64,000 nucleotides of DNA, from the NCBI RefSeq assembly GCF_046197865.1, contig NZ_CP166990.1, forward strand, positions 1,178,001 through 1,242,000, in the 5' to 3' direction. The notes under the pieces are model-generated. The model was not told the origin of the DNA. It made no database searches and worked only from the letters and a program-made list of their open reading frames with translations. The stretch is from JAHKLT01 sp046197865 (GTDB lineage Archaea; Methanobacteriota; Methanobacteria; Methanobacteriales; Methanobacteriaceae). The translations under genes were made by a program, and so were the position numbers. This document shows, piece after piece, positions 63,771 through 64,000 of this stretch (positions are counted from its first letter, which is position 1; each line of letters opens with the position of its first letter).

Positions 63771-64000
63771 TTATTCCATTATCCTAACATTACTACCTTT
63801 AGGATTATCTTCTACTAATTCAGCAATAGATAAACATTTCCCGCCAGCTTGCTCAATTTTTTCTTGAGCTTTAGTTGAAAATTTTAACGCAGCAATATTG
63901 ACTTTGTTTTCTAAATTACCATTAGATAATACTTTACCTGGTACTAAAATAGTCTCATCAGCATTAGCAAATCTATTAATATTAGATAAATTTACTTCTG
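63771..64000 (-). CDS. 50S ribosomal protein L18e (partial)
   Basis: The C-terminal part of a gene that continues beyond the right edge. The visible 76 codons include a VLVPGKVLSNGNLENKVN-like run and KFSTKAQEKIEQAGGKCLS, and end NPKGSNVRIME before TAA at 63771-63773. This ending is diagnostic for archaeal L18e (eL18). It is the first visible gene of the leftward ribosomal operon. Confidence 0.92.
   Translation of the reverse strand, partial: EVNLSNINRFANADETILVPGKVLSNGNLENKVNIAALKFSTKAQEKIEQAGGKCLSIAELVEDNPKGSNVRIME

Overview
The window is a very AT-rich archaeal chromosome segment. The best fit is a host-associated methanogen of the Methanobacteriales, most likely Methanobrevibacter or a close relative. 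Reasons: coenzyme M genes (comA, comD, comE), a heterodisulfide-reductase-type hdrCBA set and deoxyhypusine synthase; an archaeal ribosomal/RNA-polymerase/enolase/mevalonate cluster; two large secreted adhesin-like proteins built from GGAI(Y/F)N beta-helix repeats and Ig-like repeats; GGTG/GGAG-type ribosome binding sites; and an insertion sequence with ISM1-like features (8-bp target duplication, 29-bp inverted repeats).

Layout. 1-9 kb: pyrF, a membrane protein, deoxyhypusine synthase, a CBS-domain regulator, a HisG-like protein, a small double-CxxC peptide paired with a SPASM radical SAM enzyme, then a sugar-nucleotide/glycosyltransferase operon. 9-17 kb: tRNA-Leu(GAG), DUF371, a Uri-type GIY-YIG protein, a large archaeal DEAD-box helicase, a DUF368 lipid-carrier transporter and uvrA. 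17.6-29.8 kb: a GH3-family protein followed by a seven-gene partner-switching-type cluster: a STAS protein, a MATE transporter fused to an RsbW-like ATPase, a free RsbW-like ATPase, and four membrane SpoIIE/PP2C phosphatases arranged A-B-A-B. 29.8-45 kb: flavodoxin, uvrB, two small unknown proteins, adhesin-like protein 1, a UvrD-type helicase fused to a Cas4/AddB-like Fe-S nuclease, UPF0280 and adhesin-like protein 2. 45-55 kb: a coenzyme M / Hdr-like region (comA, a DUF39/COG1900 ferredoxin protein, hdrC, hdrB, hdrA) and, beyond an accessory patch, comD and comE. The patch holds direct repeats around an SDR gene and an intact IS inside a gene remnant. 55-64 kb: leftward housekeeping genes rpl18e, rplM, rpsI, rpoN, rpoK, eno, ferredoxin, rpsB, mvk, ipk, fni, rnj, idsA.

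Two regions deserve most attention. First, the 19.4-29.8 kb cluster has all the protein types of a bacterial partner-switching pathway (kinase, STAS antagonist, phosphatases), although archaea have no sigma factors; one kinase-type domain is fused to a MATE exporter, which suggests the transporter itself is the output. The A-type phosphatases have Asn where the B-type have the metal-binding Asp. Second, the comA-DUF39-hdrCBA operon encodes an atypical Hdr complex: HdrA carries a C-terminal MvhD/FlpD-like domain with no cysteines, and HdrB lacks one cysteine of its second CCG motif. Its position suggests a role near the poorly defined sulfur-insertion end of coenzyme M synthesis.

All product names rest on reading motifs by eye; no database search was run.
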